Source: Nocardioides sp. QY071
GTDB lineage: Bacteria > Actinomycetota > Actinomycetes > Propionibacteriales > Nocardioidaceae
Length of the DNA: 64,000 bases
Assembly (NCBI RefSeq): GCF_029961765.1
Contig: NZ_CP124682.1
Location: 46,681 to 110,680 of the forward strand
Direction: 5' to 3'
The position numbers were made by a program, and so were the translations under genes. The notes below the pieces were generated by a model that was not told the DNA's origin, ran no database searches, and saw nothing but the letters and a program-made list of their open reading frames with translations. This document shows positions 50,796-58,393 of the stretch, piece after piece (the first letter of the stretch is position 1; each line of letters begins with the position of its first letter).

Positions 50796-51823
50796 GGACC
50801 CCGCCCGCCGACGTCGACGACCGGCTGGCCCGCGTCAAGCTGAGCAGCGTCATCGAGCCCGGCGACCTGCGCATCACCGGCCTGGTCAGCGAGCTCGGTG
50901 CCGGCAAGGTCCTCGACTACCTCGAGGCCGCCGGCGAGGTGGAGAACCACTGGGGCTTCACCATCGGCCAGGAACTCGGCCACGTCGACCCCGGCCAGGT
51001 CCTCGAGCAGGCCGCCGGCCGCGGCATCCGGTTCGTCATCCCCGGCGATACCGAGTGGCCCGACCAGCTCGCGGGCCTGCGCGGCGCCGGCGCACTGCAC
51101 GACCGCGGCGGCGAACCCGTCGGACTCTGGGTCAGGGGAGCGGCTGACCTCAACCAGCTCGCAGCCAACGCCGTGGCCGTAGTGGGGTCGCGCGCCGCGA
51201 CGGACTACGGAACGCATCAGGCCACCGAGCTGAGCCGGGACCTCGCGGCCATGGGCCACACCGTCGTCAGCGGACTCGCGTACGGCGTCGACCAGGCCGC
51301 CCACCGCGGCGCCCTCCTCGCCGGCGGCCCGACCATCGCCGTGATGCCGTGCGGGGCCGACCGGCCCTACCCGGCCGCGCACGCCCAGCTGCTCGAGGCG
51401 ATCGCCGAGCGCGGCCTCGTCGTCGCCGAAGCGCCACCCGGCACCGCGCCCACCCGCGCCCGATTCCTCGCGAGGAACCGGATCATCGCCGGCCTGTCCG
51501 AAGGCACGGTGGTCGTCGAGGGAGCCTTCCGCAGCGGCGCCCTCACCACCGCACAGTGGACCAATGCTCTGCACCGGCCCGTCATGGGCGTCCCAGGTCC
51601 CGTCACCAGCGCCGCCTCGGCCGGCGTGAACCAGCTGATCCGGCTCGGGCAGGTCAGCATGGTCACCAACGCCCAAGAGGTCATCACCGACCTCACCACC
51701 CACGCCTACTCCACGGCGGCCGCGGCCGCACATCTCGACGAGTCCTTCATCCCGGGACCCGTGCGCTCCGCGCAAAGCCACATCCTCGGGCCGCCGGCCC
51801 CGGCCTCCGCCCCTCGGCGCTGA
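50792..51823 (+). CDS. dprA: DprA/Smf-family DNA-processing protein
   Basis: The 343-residue protein has the DprA Rossmann core: AVVGSRAATDYGTHQATELS, VSGLAYGVDQAAHRGALLAGG, FLARNRIIAGLSEGTVVVEG and SGALTTAQWT. DprA binds single-stranded DNA and loads recombinase; plasmid copies may protect or process incoming strands. Its co-location with ssb under the bipartite motif suggests early expression after transfer. It starts inside the preceding stop (ATGA). Confidence 0.92.
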   Translation: MRTPPADVDDRLARVKLSSVIEPGDLRITGLVSELGAGKVLDYLEAAGEVENHWGFTIGQELGHVDPGQVLEQAAGRGIRFVIPGDTEWPDQLAGLRGAGALHDRGGEPVGLWVRGAADLNQLAANAVAVVGSRAATDYGTHQATELSRDLAAMGHTVVSGLAYGVDQAAHRGALLAGGPTIAVMPCGADRPYPAAHAQLLEAIAERGLVVAEAPPGTAPTRARFLARNRIIAGLSEGTVVVEGAFRSGALTTAQWTNALHRPVMGVPGPVTSAASAGVNQLIRLGQVSMVTNAQEVITDLTTHAYSTAAAAAHLDESFIPGPVRSAQSHILGPPAPASAPRR

Positions 51824-51840
51824 TGGCCCACCGGACGCCC

Positions 51841-51849
51841 TGTGGATAA
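51841..51849 (-). promoter_or_regulatory. Isolated DnaA-box match
   Basis: TGTGGATAA is the complement of the DnaA consensus TTATCCACA. It is single, without AT-rich repeats nearby, so an origin is not supported. Confidence 0.25.
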
Positions 51850-51931
51850 CCGGACTCCCGCCGGTACGCCCACCTACGCTGCTGAGAGTTCCTAGGTCCG
51901 CTCGACGACGTCGAACAAGGAGGCATCACCG

Positions 51932-52048
51932 ATGATCGACCTGTCCGCCCCGCCCGCGGCGCCCACCGTCCACGTTGACTGGATCTGGAGCGTCAGCGTC
52001 GAGCGGGTCCTGGAAGGGCCGCCGGATCTACTCAGCTGGGCGAGCTGA
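51932..52048 (+). CDS. Small protein, 38 aa
   Basis: MIDLSAPPAAPTVHVDWIWS... has AAGGAGG eight bases upstream, a strong ribosome site for so short a frame. No family or membrane segment was seen. TAGGTCC at 51893 resembles the second half of the bipartite motif but the first half is missing. Confidence 0.45.
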   Translation: MIDLSAPPAAPTVHVDWIWSVSVERVLEGPPDLLSWAS

Positions 52049-52083
52049 CGCGCCTCGTGGCCACAGCATGTCTGGGGGGCCCC

Positions 52084-52341
52084 TTAATCGAGACCGCCGG
52101 TCCAGTTGGGATCCACCGGGACCGGGATCAGGTCCTCGATTCGCAACCAGTCCATCTTGACGACCGGTTTCAGCGCCGCGTCGTCATGCCAGACGACTAG
52201 GGCCTCCCAGCGCCGGCCCTCGCGCTTCCAGTCGAGGATGAGGCCCCGGGATGGCTTGAGTCGGCCGGTGTTCCGGATCAGCACGAACCGCACGTCGCCG
52301 TACGGCCGCCACGCATCGTTCTTCGGCGGGTTGGCAGACAT
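52084..52341 (-). CDS. Small protein, paralogue of the next gene, 85 aa
   Basis: The protein contains RGLILDWKREGRRWEALVVW and WLRIEDLIPV, which align with PGLLLEWRLAGHLWEGRVVY and EEWIPAELL of the upstream gene. A small beta-barrel (SH3-like) fold is plausible. The two genes lie 9 nt apart on the same strand. Function unknown. Confidence 0.6.
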   Translation of the reverse strand: MSANPPKNDAWRPYGDVRFVLIRNTGRLKPSRGLILDWKREGRRWEALVVWHDDAALKPVVKMDWLRIEDLIPVPVDPNWTGGLD

Positions 52342-52350
52342 GCAGTCTGC

Positions 52351-52653
52351 TCACTCAGTGGTGAGGAGCTCGGCCGGGATCCACTCCTCGACCGTGGCCC
52401 ATCGGCCTGGTCGCAGCTGCGCGACGTAGACGACCCTGCCCTCCCACAGGTGCCCGGCCAGCCGCCACTCCAGGAGCAGCCCCGGCCGCGGATGTGGTGC
52501 GTCGACGGGAACACTGACCCAGCAGTGACGCCCTGGCTGCTCGGCGCTAGCTGCCGCTGCGGTAGGCCGCGAGGCCCCAGGGTCGGCGTCGTCGACGCGC
52601 ACGCGATCCTTCAAGGGGATACCCGCCCCGCGCCCGTAACCGCCGCCCGCCAT
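52351..52653 (-). CDS. Small protein, paralogue of the previous gene, 100 aa
   Basis: The start is placed at ATG 52653; the frame upstream of it is unlikely to be coding. A Gly/Arg-rich N-terminus is followed by RPGLLLEWRLAGHLWEGRVV and ATVEEWIPAELLTTE, the module shared with 52084-52341. The pair probably arose by duplication. Function unknown. Confidence 0.55.
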   Translation of the reverse strand: MAGGGYGRGAGIPLKDRVRVDDADPGASRPTAAAASAEQPGRHCWVSVPVDAPHPRPGLLLEWRLAGHLWEGRVVYVAQLRPGRWATVEEWIPAELLTTE

Positions 52654-52727
52654 GAGACCTAGGGTAGAACACGTGTTCGAAGCCCGGACGTTCTGAGGCA
52701 GGCGTCGAACGTCGATGAACCGACCTC

Positions 52728-52759
52728 CTTGTGTCGGCCGAGTGCCGTAGTTTCTGGCC
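52728..52759 (+). promoter_or_regulatory. Shared upstream module, copy 1 (leaderless promoter)
   Basis: CTTGTGTCGGCCG (52728-52740) is found 32 nt before the start codon, exactly as at 55055. TAGTTT (52748-52753) is a good -10 box seven bases before the ATG, so the mRNA is probably leaderless. Confidence 0.55.
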
Positions 52760-53533
52760 ATGAACAGTCAGGGCCGTGCGCCGATCCGGTTCACCCTGAA
52801 CGGCCAGCGCTACGAGCTGACGCGCGAGGACGTCGAGGCCCGCCTGATCGACGTGACCCCGGACGCGATCCGCAAGCATGCGGTCAGGATCAACGGGACC
52901 TGGTTCCCGGCCATCCAGGCCTTCGAGGCCGCCACCGGCATCCCACGCTCCGAGTTCATCTCCCACACCGCCCGCCGCCACCTGGCCGCGCTGGGGTTCG
53001 AGGTCGCCGGCAACGTCGAACCACGCACCATGGCACCACCCCTGCGCGGCGCGGCGGCCGCGTCGACCCCGCCGCGACCTGCTGCTGCCACCCCGGTCGA
53101 GGTCGGAGGGGAGTGGCACACCGAGGCCAACGTTCAGGCCGCTCTGGTCACGGCACTGGCGAGGGAGGGATGGCGAATCCTCTCGGTGGCCAACACCGCG
53201 ACCAAGGAGCACGGCATCGACGTGATCGCTTCCCGCGACGGCCGCACCGTCGGGGTGGAGGTCAAAGGGTTCCCCAGCCGCAACTACGCCGACCCGGCCC
53301 GCGCCGGCGAGGCCAAGCGCACCAGCCCGAGCACCCAGGCCGGCCACTGGTACTCCCAAGCCGTGCTGGCCGCCATGCGCCTGCGCAGCAAGGAGCCCGA
53401 GTGGGGCAGTGTGATCGCCCTGCCCGACTTCCCCCGCTACCGCGACCTGCACGCCGAGACGGCCGGGTCGCTCGCCGCGGCGAAGATCGAGGTCTGGTGG
53501 GTCGACGAAGCGGGAACGGTGCAGCGCCCTTGA
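52760..53533 (+). CDS. Restriction-endonuclease-like (PD-(D/E)XK) protein
   Basis: The 257-residue protein has an N-terminal module (about 1-75) and a linker rich in Pro/Ala. A C-terminal nuclease fold follows at about 115-250: GWRILSVANTATKEHGIDVIASRDG and TVGVEVKGF give the D ... ExK active-site pattern of Mrr-like nucleases. No signal peptide or methylase partner is present. It heads an overlapping three-gene operon that also encodes a GIY-YIG protein, so the unit may process or restrict DNA. Confidence 0.7.
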   Translation: MNSQGRAPIRFTLNGQRYELTREDVEARLIDVTPDAIRKHAVRINGTWFPAIQAFEAATGIPRSEFISHTARRHLAALGFEVAGNVEPRTMAPPLRGAAAASTPPRPAAATPVEVGGEWHTEANVQAALVTALAREGWRILSVANTATKEHGIDVIASRDGRTVGVEVKGFPSRNYADPARAGEAKRTSPSTQAGHWYSQAVLAAMRLRSKEPEWGSVIALPDFPRYRDLHAETAGSLAAAKIEVWWVDEAGTVQRP

Positions 53534-54240
53534 CCGCGCCGAGGTGGTACCGCCGCCCGACGGGGGACGGCCTGGTGCTCCGGAAGACCCCACGCCTGGC
53601 CAGCTGGAACAAGTCCACCGACCCCGACCAGGTCCGGCTCCGCGAGTACCTCGAGGACACCGCCGAGCTGCTGGCGCCCCACCAGGCGGCCAGCCGCGGC
53701 CCCTGGGCGCTGTTGCTCGAGGTCGGCCTACCTCGGGGACGCGACCTCGTCGACATGGCCGACCTGGACAACTACGCCTTCCCGCTGGCCACCCGGCTCC
53801 GCAACGAGGACCTCGTGGCGGTGTGGTGCACCAAGAGGCACGCCGACACCTCGCGTGTCCTCGTCGCCCCGGCTGCCGAGGCCGCAGGCCCAGACGCCAC
53901 CTACACGGTCCGCACCACCGCCTCGGCCTCGACGGCGGCGTACAAGGAGCAGGTCCGATCCGCGGTCGTCGACACCGCAGCGATCCCCGCCGGCGCCGTG
54001 CAGCTGCAGCTGTCCTTCGTGGTCGGTCCGCAGCGCAACTGGCTGACCCTGTGGAAGCCCACGATCGACGCCCTCGACCCGCTCTTGGGCCGCACCCGCG
54101 ACGACCGCGACTGGCATCCCAAGGACGGACGGATCACCGACCTCGGCCTGCACGTGGCCGTCGACCCCTCACTTGGCCACGACGTGCTGGTCAGCATCGC
54201 CGCGGCTCCAGCAGCCCCCGGAACGGAAGATCCCGCATGA
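53530..54240 (+). CDS. Hypothetical protein between two nuclease genes, 236 aa
   Basis: The TTG start overlaps the upstream stop. The protein reads as a soluble alpha/beta protein: RPTGDGLVLRKTPRLASWNK, PWALLLEVGLPRGRDLVDMADLDNYAFPLATRL, AVQLQLSFVVGPQRNWLTLWKPTIDALDPLLG and DGRITDLGLHVAVDPSLGHD. It resembles resolvase/RusA-like nucleases in the spaced D/N pattern of its middle and C-terminal parts, but I cannot confirm the family. Its stop overlaps the GIY-YIG gene start. Confidence 0.5.
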   Translation: MTAPRWYRRPTGDGLVLRKTPRLASWNKSTDPDQVRLREYLEDTAELLAPHQAASRGPWALLLEVGLPRGRDLVDMADLDNYAFPLATRLRNEDLVAVWCTKRHADTSRVLVAPAAEAAGPDATYTVRTTASASTAAYKEQVRSAVVDTAAIPAGAVQLQLSFVVGPQRNWLTLWKPTIDALDPLLGRTRDDRDWHPKDGRITDLGLHVAVDPSLGHDVLVSIAAAPAAPGTEDPA

Positions 54241-55046
54241 CGCTCACCTTCGCCTCGATCATCGCCAGCGCGGGCATCGACCCGGCCGAGGCCCTGGTCA
54301 TCCGGCACGCCTACGTGCGCGAGCACGAGGACGGGACGGTAGGCCTTCACGGTGACTCCTCGGACGAGGAGATCTTGGCCTACACGAGCGTCCAGGCGGC
54401 CAACCCCCGGATCTTCCCGGCGCAGCCTCCAGGCGTCTGGATCGTGTTCCGCCCCGAGGGCGGCGACCGCGCCCGACTGTGGTCGGTCCTGGTGAACCAC
54501 GGTGAGACGCAGAACGACGGCCTGCGTCGCACCTTCCACCTCGAGCAGTCTGAGCTGATGAGCGACCTGCGCAACCGACTCGTCATCGGGTGGCGCTCCC
54601 CGCGGACCTGGCGGATCCACGCGACCACCGCGGCCGCGTACCCGGTGATGGAGATCGCCGACGCCGAGCCGGTGAGGTTCCCCGGATTCGACGCGCTCAC
54701 GCTCGACTACCCCCAGCTGCAGGCTGTCATCCGCGAGCACCGCTACGCCGCTTGGCGCACCGCCCTCTCGTCCGTGATCGGGGTCTACCTCATCACTGAC
54801 ACCCGCGACGGTCGCCACTACGTGGGCAAGGCCGACGGCGCCGAGAACATCCTGCAGCGCTGGGCGGCGTATGCGACCAACGGTCACGGCGGCAACGTCG
54901 AGCTCCGCAACCTGGACCCGTCCAGCTTCCGCCTGTCGGTGCTGAGGGTGTTCGATCCCGCGACCCCGACTCGCGAGATCGACGCCGCCGAGAGTCACTA
55001 CAAGTACGCGCTCGACTCCCGCCGACACGGCCTCAACCGCAACTGA
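54237..55046 (+). CDS. GIY-YIG nuclease-domain protein
   Basis: The 269-residue protein has an N-terminal domain of unknown type (about 1-175) and a C-terminal GIY-YIG module: GVYLITDTRDGRHYVGKADG, then RWAAYATNGHGGNVELRNL, with Glu near 250 in DAAESHYKYALDS and a final LNRN asparagine. These cover the GIY, YVG, Arg and Glu/Asn positions of the family, as in type II GIY-YIG restriction enzymes fused to sensor domains. It is the last gene of the nuclease operon. Confidence 0.75.
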   Translation: MTLTFASIIASAGIDPAEALVIRHAYVREHEDGTVGLHGDSSDEEILAYTSVQAANPRIFPAQPPGVWIVFRPEGGDRARLWSVLVNHGETQNDGLRRTFHLEQSELMSDLRNRLVIGWRSPRTWRIHATTAAAYPVMEIADAEPVRFPGFDALTLDYPQLQAVIREHRYAAWRTALSSVIGVYLITDTRDGRHYVGKADGAENILQRWAAYATNGHGGNVELRNLDPSSFRLSVLRVFDPATPTREIDAAESHYKYALDSRRHGLNRN

Positions 55047-55054
55047 TCCAGCGA

Positions 55055-55086
55055 CTTGTGTCGGCCGTCTCCGGCAGAGTGCCCTC
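55055..55086 (+). promoter_or_regulatory. Shared upstream module, copy 2 (leaderless promoter)
   Basis: CTTGTGTCGGCCG (55055-55067) begins 32 nt before the GTG at 55087, the same distance as at 52728. CAGAGT (55075-55080) occupies the -10 place. Confidence 0.5.
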
Positions 55087-56091
55087 GTGCCACTGACGGC
55101 GCAGCACGCCTCGGCCGGCGTGCTCGACGCAACCGTTGATCCGCTCGGCGAAGGGATGCCCTGGGAGGCGATCCACCGGGCGCGGCCTCGCGCACCCCTG
55201 ACCTGCCGCGAGTGCGGGCATGGGCTTCACGCCAAGGTCTCGCCCAAGGGCCTGCGGTTCTTCGCCCACGACCGTGCCGCGCCGACGTGCTCCCTGGTGG
55301 GCGAGACGATGGCCCACCGGCTGCTCAAACTGCAGCTGGCCTCAGCCATACGCGATGCCGGCTGGTACGCCGAGCTCGAGGTCGCCGGGGACGGCTGGCG
55401 GGCCGACGTGCTGGCGACCAGCCCCGACGGCGCCCCCGGTCCTTGTCCGGGTCACGGCTGGTGGCGCCCGGTTGAGCCAGGCGTGGGCCTCAGCGTGTTC
55501 GTTGCAGGCGTCCTGGTCGGCACGATCAGAGCGCACCGGGCCCTCAGGTACAGCAGGCTCTTCCTGGAATCTGCACGGATCGTGTGGACTACCCGGCCTC
55601 ACGTCATCGCCGAGCGCGCCCAGCTGGTAGCCAGCGAGCACCGCCGTGAGCACGACGACCTGGCCTCAGCGGAGCATGAGCGCCACCTGGCGGCGATCCC
55701 GGCCAAGCTCGCCCGTCAGCAGGCACTGACGCCGCCGGCGGTCGAACTCGTCGGCCGGGAGTCGCGCGGCTACGTCGGCGTGCGAGACGCGACGCCTGAG
55801 TGGGCGATGGGCGTGCCGTTGTTCGTCTACGACACGCCGCAGGGTGTGATCAGCCCGGTGGTCAGCAGGATCTCGGCCGAGGTTCGTGCGCGGCTCGGGG
55901 GCCTGACCCTGTTCGTCGCCACCGAGGCGGAGCGGCGGGCTCTCGCGCGGGCATGCGGACCGGAGCAGCGGATCGTGTTGTTCGAGGTGGAGATCCCGGA
56001 CCAGCCGCAGCCGCCGGCGGCGATCTACTCGGGCACCTTCTGGAGTCGGCGGCAGTGGGCGACTGGTGCCTCCCGACGAACCAGGCGTTAG
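55087..56091 (+). CDS. CoiA-like competence-type protein, divergent
   Basis: The 334-residue protein begins like CoiA: LTCRECGHGLHAKVSPKGLRFFAHDRAAPTC..., then HRLLKLQLASAIRDAGWYAELEV and WRADVLATSPDG. In CoiA a W-E-x-Q segment of the nuclease fold follows; here the next residues are APGPCPGHGWWRPV and that motif is not seen, so activity is doubtful. The C-terminal half is helical and unassigned. Its stop overlaps the convergent DUF429 gene. GTG start fits the leaderless promoter at 55055. Confidence 0.6.
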   Translation: MPLTAQHASAGVLDATVDPLGEGMPWEAIHRARPRAPLTCRECGHGLHAKVSPKGLRFFAHDRAAPTCSLVGETMAHRLLKLQLASAIRDAGWYAELEVAGDGWRADVLATSPDGAPGPCPGHGWWRPVEPGVGLSVFVAGVLVGTIRAHRALRYSRLFLESARIVWTTRPHVIAERAQLVASEHRREHDDLASAEHERHLAAIPAKLARQQALTPPAVELVGRESRGYVGVRDATPEWAMGVPLFVYDTPQGVISPVVSRISAEVRARLGGLTLFVATEAERRALARACGPEQRIVLFEVEIPDQPQPPAAIYSGTFWSRRQWATGASRRTRR

Positions 56092-56843
56092 TGCCGGACC
56101 GGCAGGGCGATCCAGCCTTCGACGGCCGCGGCCGCGAGGTGCTCGGTGGGGATCTCGTCGGTCTCTCCGCGCCGCGCCAGGCCGGCGATCGCCGCGCAGA
56201 GCACCGCGTCGAGGGCATCATCGGTCTCGATGCAGAGTTCGGCGTACTCGCCCAACTAGAGCCAAGGCAGCACGCCGCCGATCAGCTGGACCAGCTCAGC
56301 GCGCCGGCGCGCGTTGGCCGTCTCGCGGCCCTTGTATCCCTGGTGGGGGAGGCCCCAGAGCTTGAGCGCAGCCGCGGGGTAGACCTCGACGACGGGACCG
56401 GCGCGGCCCGTCCGGTCGACCTCGATGCCCTTGCGCGTGAGCTCGGAGAGGATGGCTGCGCATCGCATCGCCGCGGCGCCGATCCGGTCGGCAGACACGC
56501 TGAGCGGCTGGAGCCGCACCGACTGGCGCAGGTGCAGGTCGGTAGCTCGGTTGGTCAGGGGGTGCCGGGTCGGGGGCACGACCAGGTCGTGGCCGCCGGC
56601 GCGATGCGCGATGAGGTAGTCGACGAAGGCGATCGGCCAGCCGAGCGGGCAGTCGATCCCGGCCTTGTCGACGGCCTGGATCAGGTCTGCCAGGTCTGCA
56701 TCGGTATGCCGTCCAACCTCGATGCCTGTGACGGCCGCGCCGTCGTCCGTCCATTCAAGGGTGGCGACGCCGGTCTTCTTCGGGTCGGCCGACAGGTCGA
56801 TGCCGGCGGTCAGCATGCCGGATTGTTGCGCCATGCGGGGCAT
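56088..56843 (-). pseudogene. DUF429 protein with in-frame TAG
   Basis: From ATG 56843 the frame reads as a DUF429 protein (GMLTAGIDLSADPKKTGVAT, GIDCPLGWPIAFVDYL, VEVYPAAALKLWG, GYKGRETANARRRAELV) to ...GGVLPWL, then TAG at 56256-56258. The same frame continues LGEYAELCIETDDALDAVL...EGWIALPVRH to TAA at 56088, which is the normal family C-terminus including the conserved DDALDA. The full length would be 251 residues. The amber codon truncates about 55 residues, probably inactivating it. The start overlaps the upstream stop (TGATG). Confidence 0.8.
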
Positions 56844-57634
56844 CAGGGAGCGAGGTTGACGCGGTAGACGGTCGGGGCGGCGGCCGCCACCACGGTCTGG
56901 CGATCGAACTCGGCCAGCGTGGGGTTGGTCAGCGCGCCGGTCACGACGGCCAAGACCCACTCGGGGTCGGCCTTGGCGGTGCGCAACTCGTTGCGGGTCA
57001 GGAGAACCGCGGGCATGGAGCTGGATACACCTTTGACCTCGAGATGACGCTCCTCGTCGTCGCGCGTTGCGGTGAGGTCCCAGCCGCACTTGAGGTGTGC
57101 GACGCGGGTGATGGTCCATCCTGCCGTCTCGTAGTGGCGTCGAACTGCGGCCTCGGCGGCCAGTTCGACCTTGCGGTTGGTGGCCGGGTCGCCGAACCCG
57201 GCGCCCCAGGCACCGACCGCGATCGTGCTCGAGGTCTCGCGCGGATCGCCGGCGTGGACGGGGGTCTCGATCGGGCCGCTGTACTCCCGCACGAGCACCG
57301 GCACCGACCGGGGGTGTGTCCGGTAGCCGAGGCCGCGCTCAGTGAGGAGCTTGACCAGGTCGGTGCGGAGCGGGATCAGCCGGTGGCGCGTCTCGGTGCC
57401 GATCTCGAGCAGCTCGGCCCACAGGGTCATGATGTTGCCCGGCGAGCGATGCCAGTCCTCGTCGTAGGGAGCCGCGGTGTCCCACAGGTAGGCGTGAAGG
57501 AGCGCGAGGAGCTCTTCCTGTTCCTCGGCCGAATAGAGCTTGAGTGGGACGCGTGCGAGGCCGGCGTCGTCGGCTCGAGCGAGGCCGGTGCGGATCAGCT
57601 CGACCAGTCGGGCGTTGGACTCCTGTGAGGTCAC
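56843..57634 (-). CDS. DUF3883-like nuclease-fold protein
   Basis: The protein has about 263 residues. The C-terminal part ELAAEAAVRRHYETAGWTITRVAHLKCGWDLTAT and ERHLEVKG has the D ... ExK arrangement of DUF3883/PD-(D/E)XK proteins found in restriction and defence loci. The N-terminal half is helical (LFAYLWDTAAPY-type segment). I chose GTG 57634; a longer frame reaches 57733 but runs over the next gene. It is coupled to the DUF429 gene. Confidence 0.6.
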   Translation of the reverse strand: MTSQESNARLVELIRTGLARADDAGLARVPLKLYSAEEQEELLALLHAYLWDTAAPYDEDWHRSPGNIMTLWAELLEIGTETRHRLIPLRTDLVKLLTERGLGYRTHPRSVPVLVREYSGPIETPVHAGDPRETSSTIAVGAWGAGFGDPATNRKVELAAEAAVRRHYETAGWTITRVAHLKCGWDLTATRDDEERHLEVKGVSSSMPAVLLTRNELRTAKADPEWVLAVVTGALTNPTLAEFDRQTVVAAAAPTVYRVNLAP

Positions 57635-57659
57635 GGTGATCGACTCACGTGTTCGAACA

Positions 57660-57914
57660 TCACCGCATCCCGAAGAACGCCGTGATGCGGTCAACCTGCT
57701 TCTGGTCCAGCAGAGCTGGCCGGCAGGCGCCATAGGCGTTGGTCAGGTCGATGACGAGCTGGCGGGTCTGGTCGAGGCTGAGGTCTATGGTCGCCGTCTC
57801 CCCGTCGGTGGTGGTGACCTTGAGGTCCACGCGTTGTACATCCTCGTCGACGTACCGGGCGTGAGCCGCGATCTTCTTGGCCCTGACGGTCTCGCTGCGC
57901 TTGAACAAACCCAC
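57660..57914 (-). CDS. Small hypothetical protein, 84 aa
   Basis: The frame contains AAHARYVDEDVQRVDLKVTTTDGETATIDLSL, a beta-hairpin-like region, and a helical end DQKQVDRITAFFGMR. The start is uncertain: GTG 57914 or GTG 57938, with no clear ribosome site. It precedes the DUF3883-like gene by 25 nt. Function unknown. Confidence 0.5.
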   Translation of the reverse strand: MGLFKRSETVRAKKIAAHARYVDEDVQRVDLKVTTTDGETATIDLSLDQTRQLVIDLTNAYGACRPALLDQKQVDRITAFFGMR

Positions 57915-57982
57915 CGATGCATCGTGGCACGTCGGCACCGCTGGTGAGGACGGAAACCGCGTCCTCTCGTCTGACGCGGCCT

Positions 57983-58258
57983 CTACTCGGCCAGGTCAAG
58001 GTCGACTCCTGTCACCGGCGGAACGGCGGGCTGGCTCCCTCTCGTCCTCACCAGGAGGTCGTTCGGGCTGCACTCGAGGACCTCGCACAGGCCCGCAAGT
58101 ACGCGCAGGCTCAGCCGATCCGGCGTCTCAGCCATGAGCCGGTAGACCTGCGGCCGTGAGAGCTGGACGCCCTGATCCTGGAGCGCCCGCCACAGGTCGG
58201 TGGTCTTGATGATGCCGCGACCGAACGCCACCTCACGGAGAGCCCAGCGCAGGTACAT
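57983..58258 (-). CDS. Cro/CI-type HTH regulator, 91 aa
   Basis: MYLRWALREVAFGRGIIKTT... with LSRPQVYRLMAETPDRLSLRV and LAGLCEVLECSPNDLL is the HTH_26 form of XRE regulators common in actinobacteria. I chose ATG 58258 over a TTG nine bases earlier. It is divergent from the gene at 58394 and heads a leftward operon; the palindrome at 58333-58352 lies in the shared control region and is a likely operator. Confidence 0.8.
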   Translation of the reverse strand: MYLRWALREVAFGRGIIKTTDLWRALQDQGVQLSRPQVYRLMAETPDRLSLRVLAGLCEVLECSPNDLLVRTRGSQPAVPPVTGVDLDLAE

Positions 58259-58332
58259 GAGAGCCAACGTACACCAGATGATGCGTGAAACACATCAGTG
58301 ATGGGATAGCCGATAACAGTGATTATGACAAT

Positions 58333-58352
58333 ACGGCTAGAAAACTAGCCGT
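58333..58352. promoter_or_regulatory. 20-bp perfect palindrome in divergent promoter region
   Basis: ACGGCTAG, AAAA, CTAGCCGT. It is centred 84 bp before the regulator start and 51 bp before the rightward gene. As an operator it could control both directions; as a hairpin it lacks a T-run. Confidence 0.6.
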
Positions 58353-58393
58353 TCAGGCTTGCAAACTGTCCCGTTCTCCCTGACACTCGTTCC

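Noticed and set aside
51866..51900. TAGGTCC as an eighth copy of the bipartite motif
   Set aside because: The second half differs (TAGGTCCG) and the sequence 20 nt upstream does not resemble TGATCGC.
53221..53260. TGATCGC inside the PD-(D/E)XK gene as a motif copy
   Set aside because: The matching second half is absent at the 20-nt distance and it lies within coding sequence.
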